Source: Acetatifactor muris (GTDB taxonomy: Bacteria > Bacillota > Clostridia > Lachnospirales > Lachnospiraceae). Taken from it: a DNA stretch of 64,000 bases. The notes beneath the pieces were generated by a model. The model did no database searches. It was not told the origin of the DNA and worked only from the letters and a program-made list of their open reading frames with translations. Every line of letters begins with the position of its first letter. Positions within the stretch are counted from its first letter, which is position 1. The stretch spans positions 1-64,000 of the forward strand of contig JAMPHD010000012.1 of the NCBI GenBank assembly GCA_023663635.1. The letters are read 5' to 3'. Shown one piece after another: positions 53,234 through 62,028 of the stretch. A program made the position numbers and the translations under genes.

Positions 53234-53263
53234 TTGTGCCGCCCGAGGGGGATATGCTAAAAT
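53234..53263 (+). promoter_or_regulatory. Possible sigma-A promoter of the SulP gene
   Basis: TTGTGC (53234-53239), 18-bp spacer, TAAAAT (53258-53263), about 30 nt before the TTG start. Confidence 0.5.
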
Positions 53264-53293
53264 GGAATTATCTTACAAAGGAGGAGCCGCGGA

Positions 53294-55450
53294 TTGATCT
53301 TTAAAACATTAAAGGGATATAGAAAAGAGTATATCGGGAGGGATCTGCTGTCGGGGATCGTGATCGCGGCGGTGTCCATTCCCATTTCCATGGGCTATGC
53401 GGAAGTGGCGGGAATTCCTGCCATATACGGGCTGTACGGCTCGGTCATCCCCATTTTTCTCTTTGCGCTCTTCAGCAGCTCGCCGCAGTTTATCTTCGGG
53501 GTGGACGCGGCTCCCGCGGCCATCGTGGGGACGGCGCTTGCCTCCATGGGGATCGCGCAGGGCTCCCCCGAGGCCATGATCTATGTGCCGATGATGGCTC
53601 TGTTTGCGGGATTGTGGCTTCTGTTATTTTATGTGTTGAAAGCGGGCAAGATGGTGGATTATATTTCCACTCCGGTCATGGGCGGTTTTATCAGCGGCAT
53701 CACGGTGACGATTATCCTGATGCAGATCCCCAAAATCTTAGGGAGCGGGTCGGGGTCGGGCGAGCTGCCGGAACTGATACGGCATATCGCGCGGGCGGCG
53801 GGGCAGATACATCCGCTCTCCGTGGCATTGGGGACCGCGTCGCTGCTCATCATTTTGATCTCGGGCAAATTTATCCCCAAATTTCCCATGGCTATTGTGG
53901 TCATGGCGTTGGGTGTGTTTTTGACCCGGGTATGCCATGTGGACGACTACGGCGTGAGGCTGCTCGCGCAGGTGGAGCCCGGACTGCCGGATATCGTCCT
54001 GCCCCGATTCGCCGGGGTGGATCTCAGTCAGGTGGCGGGACGGAGCCTGATGGTGGCCATCGTGATCATGGCGGAGACTCTGTTGGCGGAGAATAATTTT
54101 GCCTTCCAAAACGGGTACAGGATTGAGGACAACAGGGAGGTCCTAGCCTTTGCCGTTGGCAATATCGCTGCGGCGTTGGTGGGGTGCTGCCCTGTGAACG
54201 GCAGTATCTCCCGCACTTCCATGAACCAACAGTACGGGGGCAGGACGCAGGCGGTGTCGGTGGTGGCATCCGCCACCATGGTGCTGTTATTGCTGTTTGG
54301 AACGGGATTCATCGGATATCTGCCAGTGCCTGTTTTGACGGCCATCATCATCTCGGCTCTGTTAAAAGTGGTGGAGTGGCATCTGGCCAAGCGACTGTTT
54401 CAGGTGAGCAGGAAAGAATTTTATATTTTCATGGCAGCCTTCTTTGGCGTGTTGATCTTTGGCTCCATATACGGCGTGATCATCGGGCTTGTGCTCTCTT
54501 TCGTGGCGGTGATCCTGCAGGAGACGAATCCGCCCAGAACTTTTCTGGGGATGATCCCGGAGAAGGACGGTTTTTACGATCTGAGCAAGAACCGCTATGC
54601 CCGCGAGATCCAAGGAGTCAGGATCTATCAGTTCAGCGAGAGTCTGTTCTTTGCCAATATCAAGATCTTTCAGAAGGACATCGAGAATTGTATCGGGGAG
54701 GATACCCGTGCGGTGATCGTGGATATGAGCACCGTCACCAATCTGGACATCACCGCGGCGGACAGGCTGGAAATTTTGGCGCGAAATCTCAAGGCGCGGA
54801 ATATTGCTTTTTATCTGACGGAGCACAAGGACATCGTGAACGAGCAGATGCGCAGATTGGGCATAGGGCATCTGATCGAGGAGGGACATGTGCGCAGGAC
54901 CGTCACCGCCGCGCTGCATGATATGGGACTCTCAGAGCCCTATCCGCTCATACGCGCGGAGGAGGGAACGGGGAGGAGACCGCGCAGCCTCTCGGCGGAG
55001 ACGGAGAATACTCTGGAAGAGTTTGCCTGGGCTTTCGGCGGGGAGACGGTGGACCGGATCGAGGAACAGGTGCATTCCATCCTGAGCCGGATCAGAGAGG
55101 TGCCTGAGTTGGAGCAGCTGATCGCGAACGGCCTGGAGGGCAATGCGGACGCTTGGAAGAGCCTGGGAGCCATTGATGAGGATGAACTGGTGCGCCGTCT
55201 GGAGCTTCATATGGACGAGTTTCCGGAAAAGATGCGCACCCGCAAGAATATGCGGCTTGTGTGGAAACTCTTGGAGGACAGGCGCAATCAGATCAGGGAG
55301 CGCCTGATGAGAGAGAATCCGGAGGAGTTGGAACGTCTGGAGGCCTATCGGGAGAAGTTGGAGAGAAGACTGGAGAAACAAAATCCCGAGGCGGCAAGGC
55401 GGCTGCATGAGTGGGAGGCCGAGGTCTCGGGGGAGACGCATAAAAGTTAG
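53294..55450 (+). CDS. SulP-family anion transporter with STAS and an extra C-terminal domain
   Basis: A 718-residue transporter. About 10-12 membrane helices (about 12-415) with the SulP signature (SIPISMGYAEVAGIPAIYGLYG), followed by a STAS domain (about 440-560; IYQFSESLFFANIKIFQKDI, VIVDMSTVTNLDITAADRL). Residues about 570-718 form an added, charged, helical region (ENTLEEFAWAFGGETVDRIE ... LERRLEKQNPEAARRLHEWE) that I do not recognise. The substrate (sulfate, bicarbonate or organic anion) is unknown. It starts at TTG 53294, 8-9 nt after AAAGGAGGA. No sulfur-assimilation gene is near. Confidence 0.9.
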   Translation: MIFKTLKGYRKEYIGRDLLSGIVIAAVSIPISMGYAEVAGIPAIYGLYGSVIPIFLFALFSSSPQFIFGVDAAPAAIVGTALASMGIAQGSPEAMIYVPMMALFAGLWLLLFYVLKAGKMVDYISTPVMGGFISGITVTIILMQIPKILGSGSGSGELPELIRHIARAAGQIHPLSVALGTASLLIILISGKFIPKFPMAIVVMALGVFLTRVCHVDDYGVRLLAQVEPGLPDIVLPRFAGVDLSQVAGRSLMVAIVIMAETLLAENNFAFQNGYRIEDNREVLAFAVGNIAAALVGCCPVNGSISRTSMNQQYGGRTQAVSVVASATMVLLLLFGTGFIGYLPVPVLTAIIISALLKVVEWHLAKRLFQVSRKEFYIFMAAFFGVLIFGSIYGVIIGLVLSFVAVILQETNPPRTFLGMIPEKDGFYDLSKNRYAREIQGVRIYQFSESLFFANIKIFQKDIENCIGEDTRAVIVDMSTVTNLDITAADRLEILARNLKARNIAFYLTEHKDIVNEQMRRLGIGHLIEEGHVRRTVTAALHDMGLSEPYPLIRAEEGTGRRPRSLSAETENTLEEFAWAFGGETVDRIEEQVHSILSRIREVPELEQLIANGLEGNADAWKSLGAIDEDELVRRLELHMDEFPEKMRTRKNMRLVWKLLEDRRNQIRERLMRENPEELERLEAYREKLERRLEKQNPEAARRLHEWEAEVSGETHKS

Positions 55451-55474
55451 ACAGATACGGAAAGGAAACGGATT

Positions 55475-56020
55475 GTGGAACCGGAGAACATCAGGGACGG
55501 GAAATGGATATTGTGCGCTGTGGCTTTTCTGTGCGGGATATTTTTGATCTGTCGCTGTGTTCCCGGGGAGGCGAAGGCTGAGACGATGTCGTATGAATTG
55601 GGAGAGGAGATTGAGGAGGAGATCGGGGAGCCTAAATCCGGCGCGGAGGCGTACGGGGAGATCGGGGAGCCTGAATCCGATGCGGAGGCGTACGGGGACG
55701 CGGCGGACCCGTCGGTTGTGCTGTTTGAGGCGGCGGATTTGGCAGCCATCGGTTTTGTGGATATGCAAATTGCCATGACCGGGCATATGACCGGTTTGCC
55801 GGCGGTCTCGGATGAGGACAAAGCGGATGGGGCCAAAACGGATGAGCCTTCACTCATCTCTTGGATGGTGGAAGAGGGAGACTGTCTCTGGGAGATTGCC
55901 CGCGAGACATACGGAGACGGCAGCAGATATCTTGAGATTTATGATAGCAACAGGGAATTGATCGGGGAGGATCCCCGTCTGATCCGGGTCGGCATGGAAC
56001 TTGTGCTGCCGGCAGGATGA
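55475..56020 (+). CDS. Secreted or membrane-anchored LysM protein
   Basis: A 181-residue protein starting at GTG 55475. A hydrophobic segment (about 12-27; ILCAVAFLCGIFLICR) acts as signal or anchor, followed by an acidic linker with a 13-residue repeat (EIGEPKSGAEAYG, EIGEPESDAEAYG) and a C-terminal LysM (about 130-181; WMVEEGDCLWEIARETYG, RVGMELVLP). It may bind peptidoglycan outside the membrane. It follows SulP by 24 bp. The start codon choice depends on the weak GGAAA site. Confidence 0.75.
   Translation: MEPENIRDGKWILCAVAFLCGIFLICRCVPGEAKAETMSYELGEEIEEEIGEPKSGAEAYGEIGEPESDAEAYGDAADPSVVLFEAADLAAIGFVDMQIAMTGHMTGLPAVSDEDKADGAKTDEPSLISWMVEEGDCLWEIARETYGDGSRYLEIYDSNRELIGEDPRLIRVGMELVLPAG
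55619..55696 (+). repeat. Two 39-bp tandem units in the LysM gene
   Basis: Units at 55619-55657 and 55658-55696 are nearly identical and encode 13 residues each, so copy number may vary without changing the frame. Confidence 0.85.
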
Positions 56021-56039
56021 CGGACGGCAGGAGACGGGT

Positions 56040-56094
56040 AAAACGCGGGAATGAAGACGGGTAAACGCGGTTGACATCAAAACGCGGGAATGAA
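56040..56094 (+). repeat. 16-bp direct repeat before the phosphorylase gene
   Basis: AAAACGCGGGAATGAA occurs at 56040-56055 and 56079-56094. A TTGACA at 56071-56076 lies between them, but no suitable -10 follows at 17 bp. Confidence 0.7.
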
Positions 56095-56125
56095 ACGGCT
56101 AAAGATGATACGGGAGGATAAGCGT

Positions 56126-57433
56126 ATGAGAATGTATGACATCATCATGAAGAAACGAAACGGTGGAGAGCTCACCCCGGAGGAGATACGGTTCTTTGTG
56201 ACGGGCTACACAAAAGGGGAGATTCCGGACTATCAGGCGTCCGCACTGATGATGGCCATTTATTTTCAAAAGATGACCGCGGCGGAGACGGGAGAGCTGA
56301 CCATGGCCATGGCGGAGAGCGGAGATATGCTTGATCTGTCCGCCATTCAGGGCATCAAGGTGGACAAACACAGCACCGGAGGCGTGGGGGACAAGACCTC
56401 TCTGGCGCTGACGCCCATGGTGGCGGCCTGTGGCATTCCCGTGGCCAAGATGAGCGGAAGGGGTCTGGGACATACCGGCGGCACCATCGACAAACTGGAG
56501 AGTTTTGCGGGATTTACCACGGCTCTCACCACGGAGCGCTTTATTGAAAATGTGAACCGGATCGGCATCGCCATCATGGGGCAGACGGCGGATCTGGCCC
56601 CCGCGGACAAGAAACTGTACGCCCTGCGGGATGTGACGGCCACGGTGGACAATCTCTCGCTGATCGCTGCCTCCATCATGAGCAAGAAACTGGCGGCGGG
56701 GGCGGATGCCATCGTGTTGGACGTAAAGACCGGGAGCGGCGCGTTCATGAAGAGCGGGGAGGATGCCATGGCTCTGGCAAGAGAGATGGTGGAGATCGGC
56801 AAAGCGGCGGGGAGACGCACCATCGCCGTGATCTCCGATATGGATCAGCCCTTGGGGCGCGCGGTGGGCAATGCACTGGAGGTGAAGGAGGCCATCGCCA
56901 CCCTGCGGGGAGAAGGGCCTAAGGACTTCGAGGAGCTGTGCCTGGCGCTTGGCAGCAGGATGCTCATAGCGGGCGGAAAGACGGAAAATGCGGACCGGGC
57001 GGAGGCCATGCTGCGACAGGTCATCTCGGACGGCAGCGCGTTGCGCAAACTGGCTGAGTTTGTGGAGGCTCAGGGCGGGGATTCCGGAGCGGTGTATGAT
57101 CCGGAGCGTCTGCCGAAGGCAGCCTTTATAGAGACCGTACCCTCTCCGGTGAGCGGCTATGTCCGCCACATCGCCTGTGATGAGGTGGGAATCTGCTCGT
57201 TAATGCTCGGCGGCGGGAGAGAGACGAAAGAGAGCGTGATCGATCTGTCCGTGGGACTGGTTCTGGAGAAGAAGGTGGGAGACCGGGTGGAGGCGGGAGA
57301 ACCGCTCGCCTATATCCATGCCAACGACCGGGAGAAATGCAGGGCGGCAACGGAGCGTTTCATAAGGGCATACACCTTTGATGAGACCGCGCCGCGAGAG
57401 TCGGGCGGATCCGTCATCAAAGCGGTCATATGA
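56126..57433 (+). CDS. pdp: Pyrimidine-nucleoside phosphorylase
   Basis: Splits uridine, thymidine or deoxyuridine with phosphate into base and sugar 1-phosphate. The 435 residues begin [20 protein letters not shown] and carry the family signature [20 protein letters not shown], the phosphate region [18 protein letters not shown], and the C-terminal domain with [23 protein letters not shown] 56126 follows GGGAGGA at 8 nt; earlier in-frame ATGs at 56090 and 56105 lie in the repeat region. No nucleoside transporter or deaminase gene is adjacent. Confidence 0.94.
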   Translation: MRMYDIIMKKRNGGELTPEEIRFFVTGYTKGEIPDYQASALMMAIYFQKMTAAETGELTMAMAESGDMLDLSAIQGIKVDKHSTGGVGDKTSLALTPMVAACGIPVAKMSGRGLGHTGGTIDKLESFAGFTTALTTERFIENVNRIGIAIMGQTADLAPADKKLYALRDVTATVDNLSLIAASIMSKKLAAGADAIVLDVKTGSGAFMKSGEDAMALAREMVEIGKAAGRRTIAVISDMDQPLGRAVGNALEVKEAIATLRGEGPKDFEELCLALGSRMLIAGGKTENADRAEAMLRQVISDGSALRKLAEFVEAQGGDSGAVYDPERLPKAAFIETVPSPVSGYVRHIACDEVGICSLMLGGGRETKESVIDLSVGLVLEKKVGDRVEAGEPLAYIHANDREKCRAATERFIRAYTFDETAPRESGGSVIKAVI

Positions 57434-57461
57434 TAATCACGGGACAAAGGAGGAAAGAGCA

Positions 57462-58301
57462 ATGATACTGATCGTCTATTTACTCGCGGCGGTCCTCTTG
57501 GTGGCGGGACAGTTCTTGGGCGTGTTTGCGGCGGTGATCCCGCTTATGATCGGCACGGATGTCATGGTCACCGCCGCCGTGTATCTGCAGTTCATCGGCA
57601 TCTGGATCGTGACGATCCCCTATCTGTATCTCACGAAGAAGAACCGTCCGATCCTGCGCGCCCTCGGCAGGAGTCCGGCGGGCAATACGCTTGGGAAATT
57701 TCTGCTTGGGCTGGGGATCGGTTTCGGATTGAACGCGGTCTGTATCCTGGGGGCTTGGCTCAACCGTGATATCGCGCTGTATTTTAGCGCCGTGGAGCCT
57801 CTCCCCCTGCTCTTTCTGTTCGTGGCGGTGTTCATACAGTCCGCGGCGGAAGAGTTTCTCTGTAGAGGATTCGTGTATCAGAGATTGCGTCAGAGATATC
57901 GCAGACCCGCAGTGGCCATTTTGGGCAATTCCCTGTTGTTTGCCCTGCTGCATCTGATGAATGACGGGATCACCGTTTTGTCCGTCTTGAACATCATGCT
58001 CACGGGCATTCTGTTCTCCCTGATGATCCTTTATTTGGACAGCATGTGGTGCGCCATGGCGGCTCATGCCGCGTGGAACTTTACGCAGAATATCATTTTC
58101 GGGCTGCCCAACAGCGGTATCGTGGTGCCCTATTCCGTCTTTCATCTGGACGCGGCCTCAGCCCGCGACAGCTTTGCCTACAATGTGGGTTTCGGCGTGG
58201 AGGGGACGCTTTTGGCGGACGCGGTGCTGCTTTTTGCCTGTGCGGGACTGTGGGCATGGGGCAGGAAATATGGAAAGGCGTCGGAGAATATACTGCCGTA
58301 G
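57462..58301 (+). CDS. CPBP-family intramembrane protease
   Basis: A 279-residue membrane protein with about seven to eight helices. The CPBP (Abi) motifs are present: motif 1 AAEEFLCRGFVYQRL (EExxxR), motif 2 FALLHLMNDG, motif 3 HAAWNFTQN. These form the glutamyl/metal active site of CAAX-type proteases. Substrates are unknown; relatives process peptides or protect against bacteriocins. ATG 57462 follows AAAGGAGGA. It is placed between pdp and the sporulation operon; the sigma-E-type promoter of yqfC overlaps its last codons. Confidence 0.9.
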   Translation: MILIVYLLAAVLLVAGQFLGVFAAVIPLMIGTDVMVTAAVYLQFIGIWIVTIPYLYLTKKNRPILRALGRSPAGNTLGKFLLGLGIGFGLNAVCILGAWLNRDIALYFSAVEPLPLLFLFVAVFIQSAAEEFLCRGFVYQRLRQRYRRPAVAILGNSLLFALLHLMNDGITVLSVLNIMLTGILFSLMILYLDSMWCAMAAHAAWNFTQNIIFGLPNSGIVVPYSVFHLDAASARDSFAYNVGFGVEGTLLADAVLLFACAGLWAWGRKYGKASENILP

Positions 58302-58314
58302 GACTTCATACATT
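58288..58314 (+). promoter_or_regulatory. Sigma-E-type promoter abutting the yqfC start
   Basis: ATA (58288-58290), 16-bp spacer, CATACATT (58307-58314), a full match to the Bacillus sigma-E pattern (ATA, 16-18 bp, CATAcanT). In Bacillus yqfC-yqfD is a sigma-E operon. The expected transcription start (about 58320) falls at the ATG (58321), and no Shine-Dalgarno site is present. Confidence 0.6.
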
Positions 58315-58320
58315 GTTAGT

Positions 58321-58611
58321 ATGAAAAAGAAAACGGACGACGTAAATCAAAATTCCAAAAAAGTAAAACTATTGGAGTCGCTGCAGTTTCCGAGGGACGT
58401 CTGTCTCGGCGCGCTCAGGGTGACGCTCACGGGCAGTACGGAGGCTTGGGTGGAGAATTACAGGGGTCTTTTGGAGTACACGCAGCAGGAGATCCTGCTG
58501 CAGGGGAAGAATTGTCAGGTATGCTTTGAGGGCACGGGGCTGTCCATTGATTACTATACCAATGAGGATATGAAGATCAGCGGATGCATCGCCAATGTGC
58601 GGTATTTATAG
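58321..58611 (+). CDS. yqfC: Sporulation protein YqfC
   Basis: A 96-residue protein of the YabP/YqfC family, needed in the mother cell around engulfment in spore formers. After a Lys-rich start it shows the family pattern LQFPRDVCLGALRVTLTGS, WVENYRGLLEYTQQEILLQG and a C-terminal ISGCIANVRYL. It overlaps a longer open frame starting in the CPBP gene, but ATG 58321 gives the family length. No ribosome-binding site precedes it, and a sigma-E-type promoter ends 6 bp before the ATG. YqfD follows by 25 bp. Confidence 0.88.
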   Translation: MKKKTDDVNQNSKKVKLLESLQFPRDVCLGALRVTLTGSTEAWVENYRGLLEYTQQEILLQGKNCQVCFEGTGLSIDYYTNEDMKISGCIANVRYL

Positions 58612-58636
58612 AGAGTGCGCTTAAAGGAGCGGGAAT

Positions 58637-59857
58637 ATGCTTGACATTCTAAAATATATCAGAGGATATCTGCGCATCCGTGTCACGGGATTTTCGCCGG
58701 AGAGGTTCATGAATCTTTGCAGCAACAGAGATATCCTGTTGTGGGACATCACCCGGGTGGAGGACGGCTATGTGATGTGTGTCAGCCTGCGGGGGTTTTA
58801 TCAGCTGAAATCCATTGTAAAAAAGACAAGGACAAGGGTAGTCATTCTGGAGAGATGCGGACTGCCCTTTTTTGCGCGCTCCATGCGCAAACGCAGGATG
58901 TTTCTGTTGGGCTTTGTGTTGACGGTGGGATTCTGGTATTTTTCCACATGGTTTGTCTGGGACATTAAGATCGAGGGCAATCACCGGATCACGGACGATC
59001 AGATGTATACCTTTCTCGAGGAGCAGGGGATCAGAGAAGGGATGCGCAAGGACCGGTTGGATATCGGAGAGTTGGAGAAGGAAATCCGCAGACAATTTTC
59101 TCCGGTGACATGGACTTCCGCCAAATTGGACGGGACGAAACTTCTGATATCCGTCAAGGAGAACGACGCCCCGATCGTAAGGGCGGAGGAAGAAACGGAC
59201 AGCGCCGGGACGGATCTTCTGTCGCCCTATGACGGCAAAGTGGTGGCCATGGTGGTGAGGGCCGGAGTGCCAAAAGTCCGCGTGGGGGACATGGTGGAGC
59301 AGGGGATGGTGTTGGTGGACGGCAAGATTCCGGTCTACAATGAGGATGCCACGCTTAAAAATTATATCTTTACGGACGCGGACGCGGATATCGTCATAGA
59401 GCATATGACGGTCTATCAGACTACGCTGCCTTTTGACTATATCGCCAAAGAGTATACGGGACGGGAGGAGACGCAGCCCTTTGTACAGGTGGGAGACGGC
59501 TTTGAGGGCAAGCTGCCCATGGAGAGTCCGTTTCTGAACTATGACAGGGTGATGGACCGGAGCAGACCCGCTCTGTTTGATAAACTGAACATCCCGATCT
59601 TTGGCGGCTCTTACACCTATAGAGAGTACCAAAATGTGGAGCGGGAGTACACTTTGGAGCAGGCGGAGGAGCTGCTTGGGGAAAATTTAATGCGATTTCT
59701 GCAAACTTTAGAGGAAAAGGGGGTACACATTATTCAAAAAGATGTTAAAATAGATACAAGTGACGACGGATGGATTTTGTACGGGGAGTTTCTGGTGCAG
59801 GAGCCCGCGGGAGAGAGAGCCGCCACGGACAGGGGAGAAGAGATTCTTGAGGAATGA
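58637..59857 (+). CDS. yqfD: Sporulation membrane protein YqfD
   Basis: A 406-residue protein of the YqfD family, made in the mother cell and important for spore formation. The N-terminal region (YIRGYLRIRVTGFSPERFMN) is followed by a membrane helix (about 89-109; MFLLGFVLTVGFWYFSTWFV) and a large extracytoplasmic part with a POTRA-like start (IKIEGNHRITDDQMYTFLEE) and a SafA-like beta section with LLSPYDGKVVAMVVRAGVP. Length and gene order agree with the family. AAAGGAGCGGG precedes the ATG. It is followed by phoH. Confidence 0.93.
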   Translation: MLDILKYIRGYLRIRVTGFSPERFMNLCSNRDILLWDITRVEDGYVMCVSLRGFYQLKSIVKKTRTRVVILERCGLPFFARSMRKRRMFLLGFVLTVGFWYFSTWFVWDIKIEGNHRITDDQMYTFLEEQGIREGMRKDRLDIGELEKEIRRQFSPVTWTSAKLDGTKLLISVKENDAPIVRAEEETDSAGTDLLSPYDGKVVAMVVRAGVPKVRVGDMVEQGMVLVDGKIPVYNEDATLKNYIFTDADADIVIEHMTVYQTTLPFDYIAKEYTGREETQPFVQVGDGFEGKLPMESPFLNYDRVMDRSRPALFDKLNIPIFGGSYTYREYQNVEREYTLEQAEELLGENLMRFLQTLEEKGVHIIQKDVKIDTSDDGWILYGEFLVQEPAGERAATDRGEEILEE

Positions 59858-59882
59858 GCATTCGGAGGAGAAATCCTTTTCA

Positions 59883-60860
59883 ATGAACATGGATATACCC
59901 ACGGAACACATGCAGAAGATCTTTGGTATGCAGGATATGTATCTCAGGAAACTGGAGCGGGATTTTCATGTGGCCGTGGTAAACCGCAACGGCTGCGTGA
60001 CGGTGACCGGGGCGGAGAGCAATGTGAGACGCGCGGCGGGAGTGCTGAAACAGTTGACGATCCTCTCCGACAGAGGCAATGAGATAGAGGAGCAGAATGT
60101 GGACTACGCCATCGCCATGGGACTGGAGGCGCATGAGGAGGAGATCTCGCGGATCGACACGGACTGCATCTGCCACACCGCAAACGGCAAGCCCATCAAG
60201 CCCAAGACTTTGGGACAGAAGGCTTATGTGGACGCCATACGGCAGAATATGATCGTGTTCGGAACGGGGCCTGCCGGAACCGGCAAGACTTATCTCGCCA
60301 TGGCCATGGCCATCACGGCGTTTAAGAATGATGAGGTGGGCAGGATCATACTGACGAGGCCCGCCATCGAGGCCGGGGAGAAACTGGGATTTCTGCCGGG
60401 AGATCTGCAGAGCAAGGTGGATCCCTATCTGCGCCCGCTGTATGACGCCCTCTATCAGATCATGGGGGCGGAGAGTTTTACCAGAAATATGGAGAAGGGG
60501 CTGATCGAGGTGGCGCCGTTGGCCTATATGCGGGGGCGGACGTTGGACAATGCCTATATCATTTTGGACGAGGCCCAGAATACCACGCCGGCCCAGATGA
60601 AGATGTTCCTCACGAGAGTGGGTTTCGGCTCCAAGGTGGTCGTCACGGGGGATTCCACCCAGAAGGACCTGCCGGAGGGCAAACAATCCGGACTGGACAT
60701 CGCCGCAAGAGTGTTAAATAAAATTGAAGGGATCGCCTTTTGCAGACTCACGGACAAGGATGTGGTCAGACATCCTCTGGTTCAGAAGATCGTGAAGGCA
60801 TATGATGACTATGAATCAAAAGACAAAAACAAAGGACGGGAGAGACGCCGCCGTAAGTAA
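59883..60860 (+). CDS. phoH: PhoH-family ATPase
   Basis: A 325-residue cytosolic ATPase/nuclease-helper. A KH-like N-terminal part (about 25-75) precedes the PhoH domain with Walker A GPAGTGKTYLAMAMAI, the RPAIEAGEKLGFLPGDLQSK motif and Walker B ILDEAQNTTPAQMKMFLTR. Its link to phosphate starvation is historic; a role in RNA processing with YbeY is favoured by conserved gene neighbourhood, as here. ATG 59883 is the family-like start; the frame upstream runs into yqfD. The C-terminus is very basic and overlaps the next gene by 59 bp. Confidence 0.93.
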   Translation: MNMDIPTEHMQKIFGMQDMYLRKLERDFHVAVVNRNGCVTVTGAESNVRRAAGVLKQLTILSDRGNEIEEQNVDYAIAMGLEAHEEEISRIDTDCICHTANGKPIKPKTLGQKAYVDAIRQNMIVFGTGPAGTGKTYLAMAMAITAFKNDEVGRIILTRPAIEAGEKLGFLPGDLQSKVDPYLRPLYDALYQIMGAESFTRNMEKGLIEVAPLAYMRGRTLDNAYIILDEAQNTTPAQMKMFLTRVGFGSKVVVTGDSTQKDLPEGKQSGLDIAARVLNKIEGIAFCRLTDKDVVRHPLVQKIVKAYDDYESKDKNKGRERRRRK

Positions 60861-62028
60861 GGGCAGTCGCCGGGCAGTATTGTTTTGGCCGGAGGTCGGC
60901 TGTATGCTCCTGGCCGGGGCCGTCATATTCCTGTTGGAGTACACGGGGATCATGGCGCAGGGAGTGGATTATATGCTCTGCCATATCGTGCTGACGGTGT
61001 TGGGCATCGGCATCACGGGATTTCTCCTGAGGAGAGAGGTACTCCGGGGGGAGTTGGACTACGATAACGCCGAGCATCCGGGGCGCTTTTGGCTCTGTTT
61101 TCTCCTGGGACTTGCGGTGGCCTTTGTGAGCGCGTTCCTGCCGGTGGCCGCATGGCCTTTTCTGCCGGTGTATGTGCTGCTTGGGCTCTTTGGGAGTCTG
61201 AATCTGGGCGTGTTGGCGGGGACGGTTCTGTTGGCGGTTCCGGTCTGTCTGTCGGGAGCCGGCGCGGAGAGCTTTCTGATCTATCTGATCAGCGGACTCT
61301 TCGGCGTATCGCTGTTCCAGAAGCTGCGCAGCGACTTTCGGGCGGGGATGCCGCTGACGCTGTCTCTGGGCTGTCTGCTCGTCTGTGAGACCGCGGGGAC
61401 GGTGTTGGTGCTGAACGCGAGGCCCGAGATCGAGTATTTCTTTGTCCCGTTGGTCAATCTGATCGTGTCGGGCATTCTGATCTTTGTGGTCCTCAAGTGG
61501 TTCTCGGAGAAGATCGTCTATCAATACCGGGAGAATTATCTGGATCTGAACGATCAGGAGAACGAGATGCTCTCCGCGTTCAGACAAAAGGACAGGGATG
61601 CCTATATGAAATGCGTCCACACGGCATATTTTTGTGAGCGGATCGCGGGAAAGCTCGGAATGAACGCGGAGGCCTTAAAGTGCGCCGGATATTATCAGGG
61701 CATGGAGGAATTGGACGAGCTGTTGGACAGGCAGATCTTTCCGCCGGCGGCGCATGGGATCCTGACGGAGTACAGAGACCGCGGTAAGCCCGTCCGCAGC
61801 AGGGAGGCGGCGGTGCTTCTCGTGTCTGAAAATGTGATAGACGCCATCCTTGGGGCCATCCGGGCATCGGCGGGCAGCGATGTGGACTATGGCAAAGTGA
61901 TCGATGAACTTTTTATGAGTTATCGGAAGGCGGGCACTTTTACGCAGTGTGACATATCCGTGAGGGAGCTCTACGCCATGTATAAGATCTTTAAGGAGGA
62001 AAAACTCTACTATGACTTTTTGCGTTGA
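60802..62028 (+). CDS. Truncated PgpH-like membrane protein with degenerate HD domain
   Basis: A 408-residue protein at the place where Firmicutes keep pgpH/yqfF, a 700-residue cyclic-di-AMP phosphodiesterase. It has about seven membrane helices (30-245) and a C-terminal part (about 255-408) that follows the PgpH HD domain in layout (YMKCVHTAYFCERIAGKLGM ... REAAVLLVSENVIDAI ... DISVRELYAMYKIF). The metal-binding HD dyad that reads YYHDIGK in PgpH is YYQGMEE here, and the large outside 7TMR-HDED domain is absent. It is therefore predicted to be catalytically dead. It overlaps phoH by 59 bp and ybeY by 17 bp, which implies tight co-translation. The start could also be 60811. Confidence 0.82.
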   Translation: MMTMNQKTKTKDGRDAAVSKGSRRAVLFWPEVGCMLLAGAVIFLLEYTGIMAQGVDYMLCHIVLTVLGIGITGFLLRREVLRGELDYDNAEHPGRFWLCFLLGLAVAFVSAFLPVAAWPFLPVYVLLGLFGSLNLGVLAGTVLLAVPVCLSGAGAESFLIYLISGLFGVSLFQKLRSDFRAGMPLTLSLGCLLVCETAGTVLVLNARPEIEYFFVPLVNLIVSGILIFVVLKWFSEKIVYQYRENYLDLNDQENEMLSAFRQKDRDAYMKCVHTAYFCERIAGKLGMNAEALKCAGYYQGMEELDELLDRQIFPPAAHGILTEYRDRGKPVRSREAAVLLVSENVIDAILGAIRASAGSDVDYGKVIDELFMSYRKAGTFTQCDISVRELYAMYKIFKEEKLYYDFLR

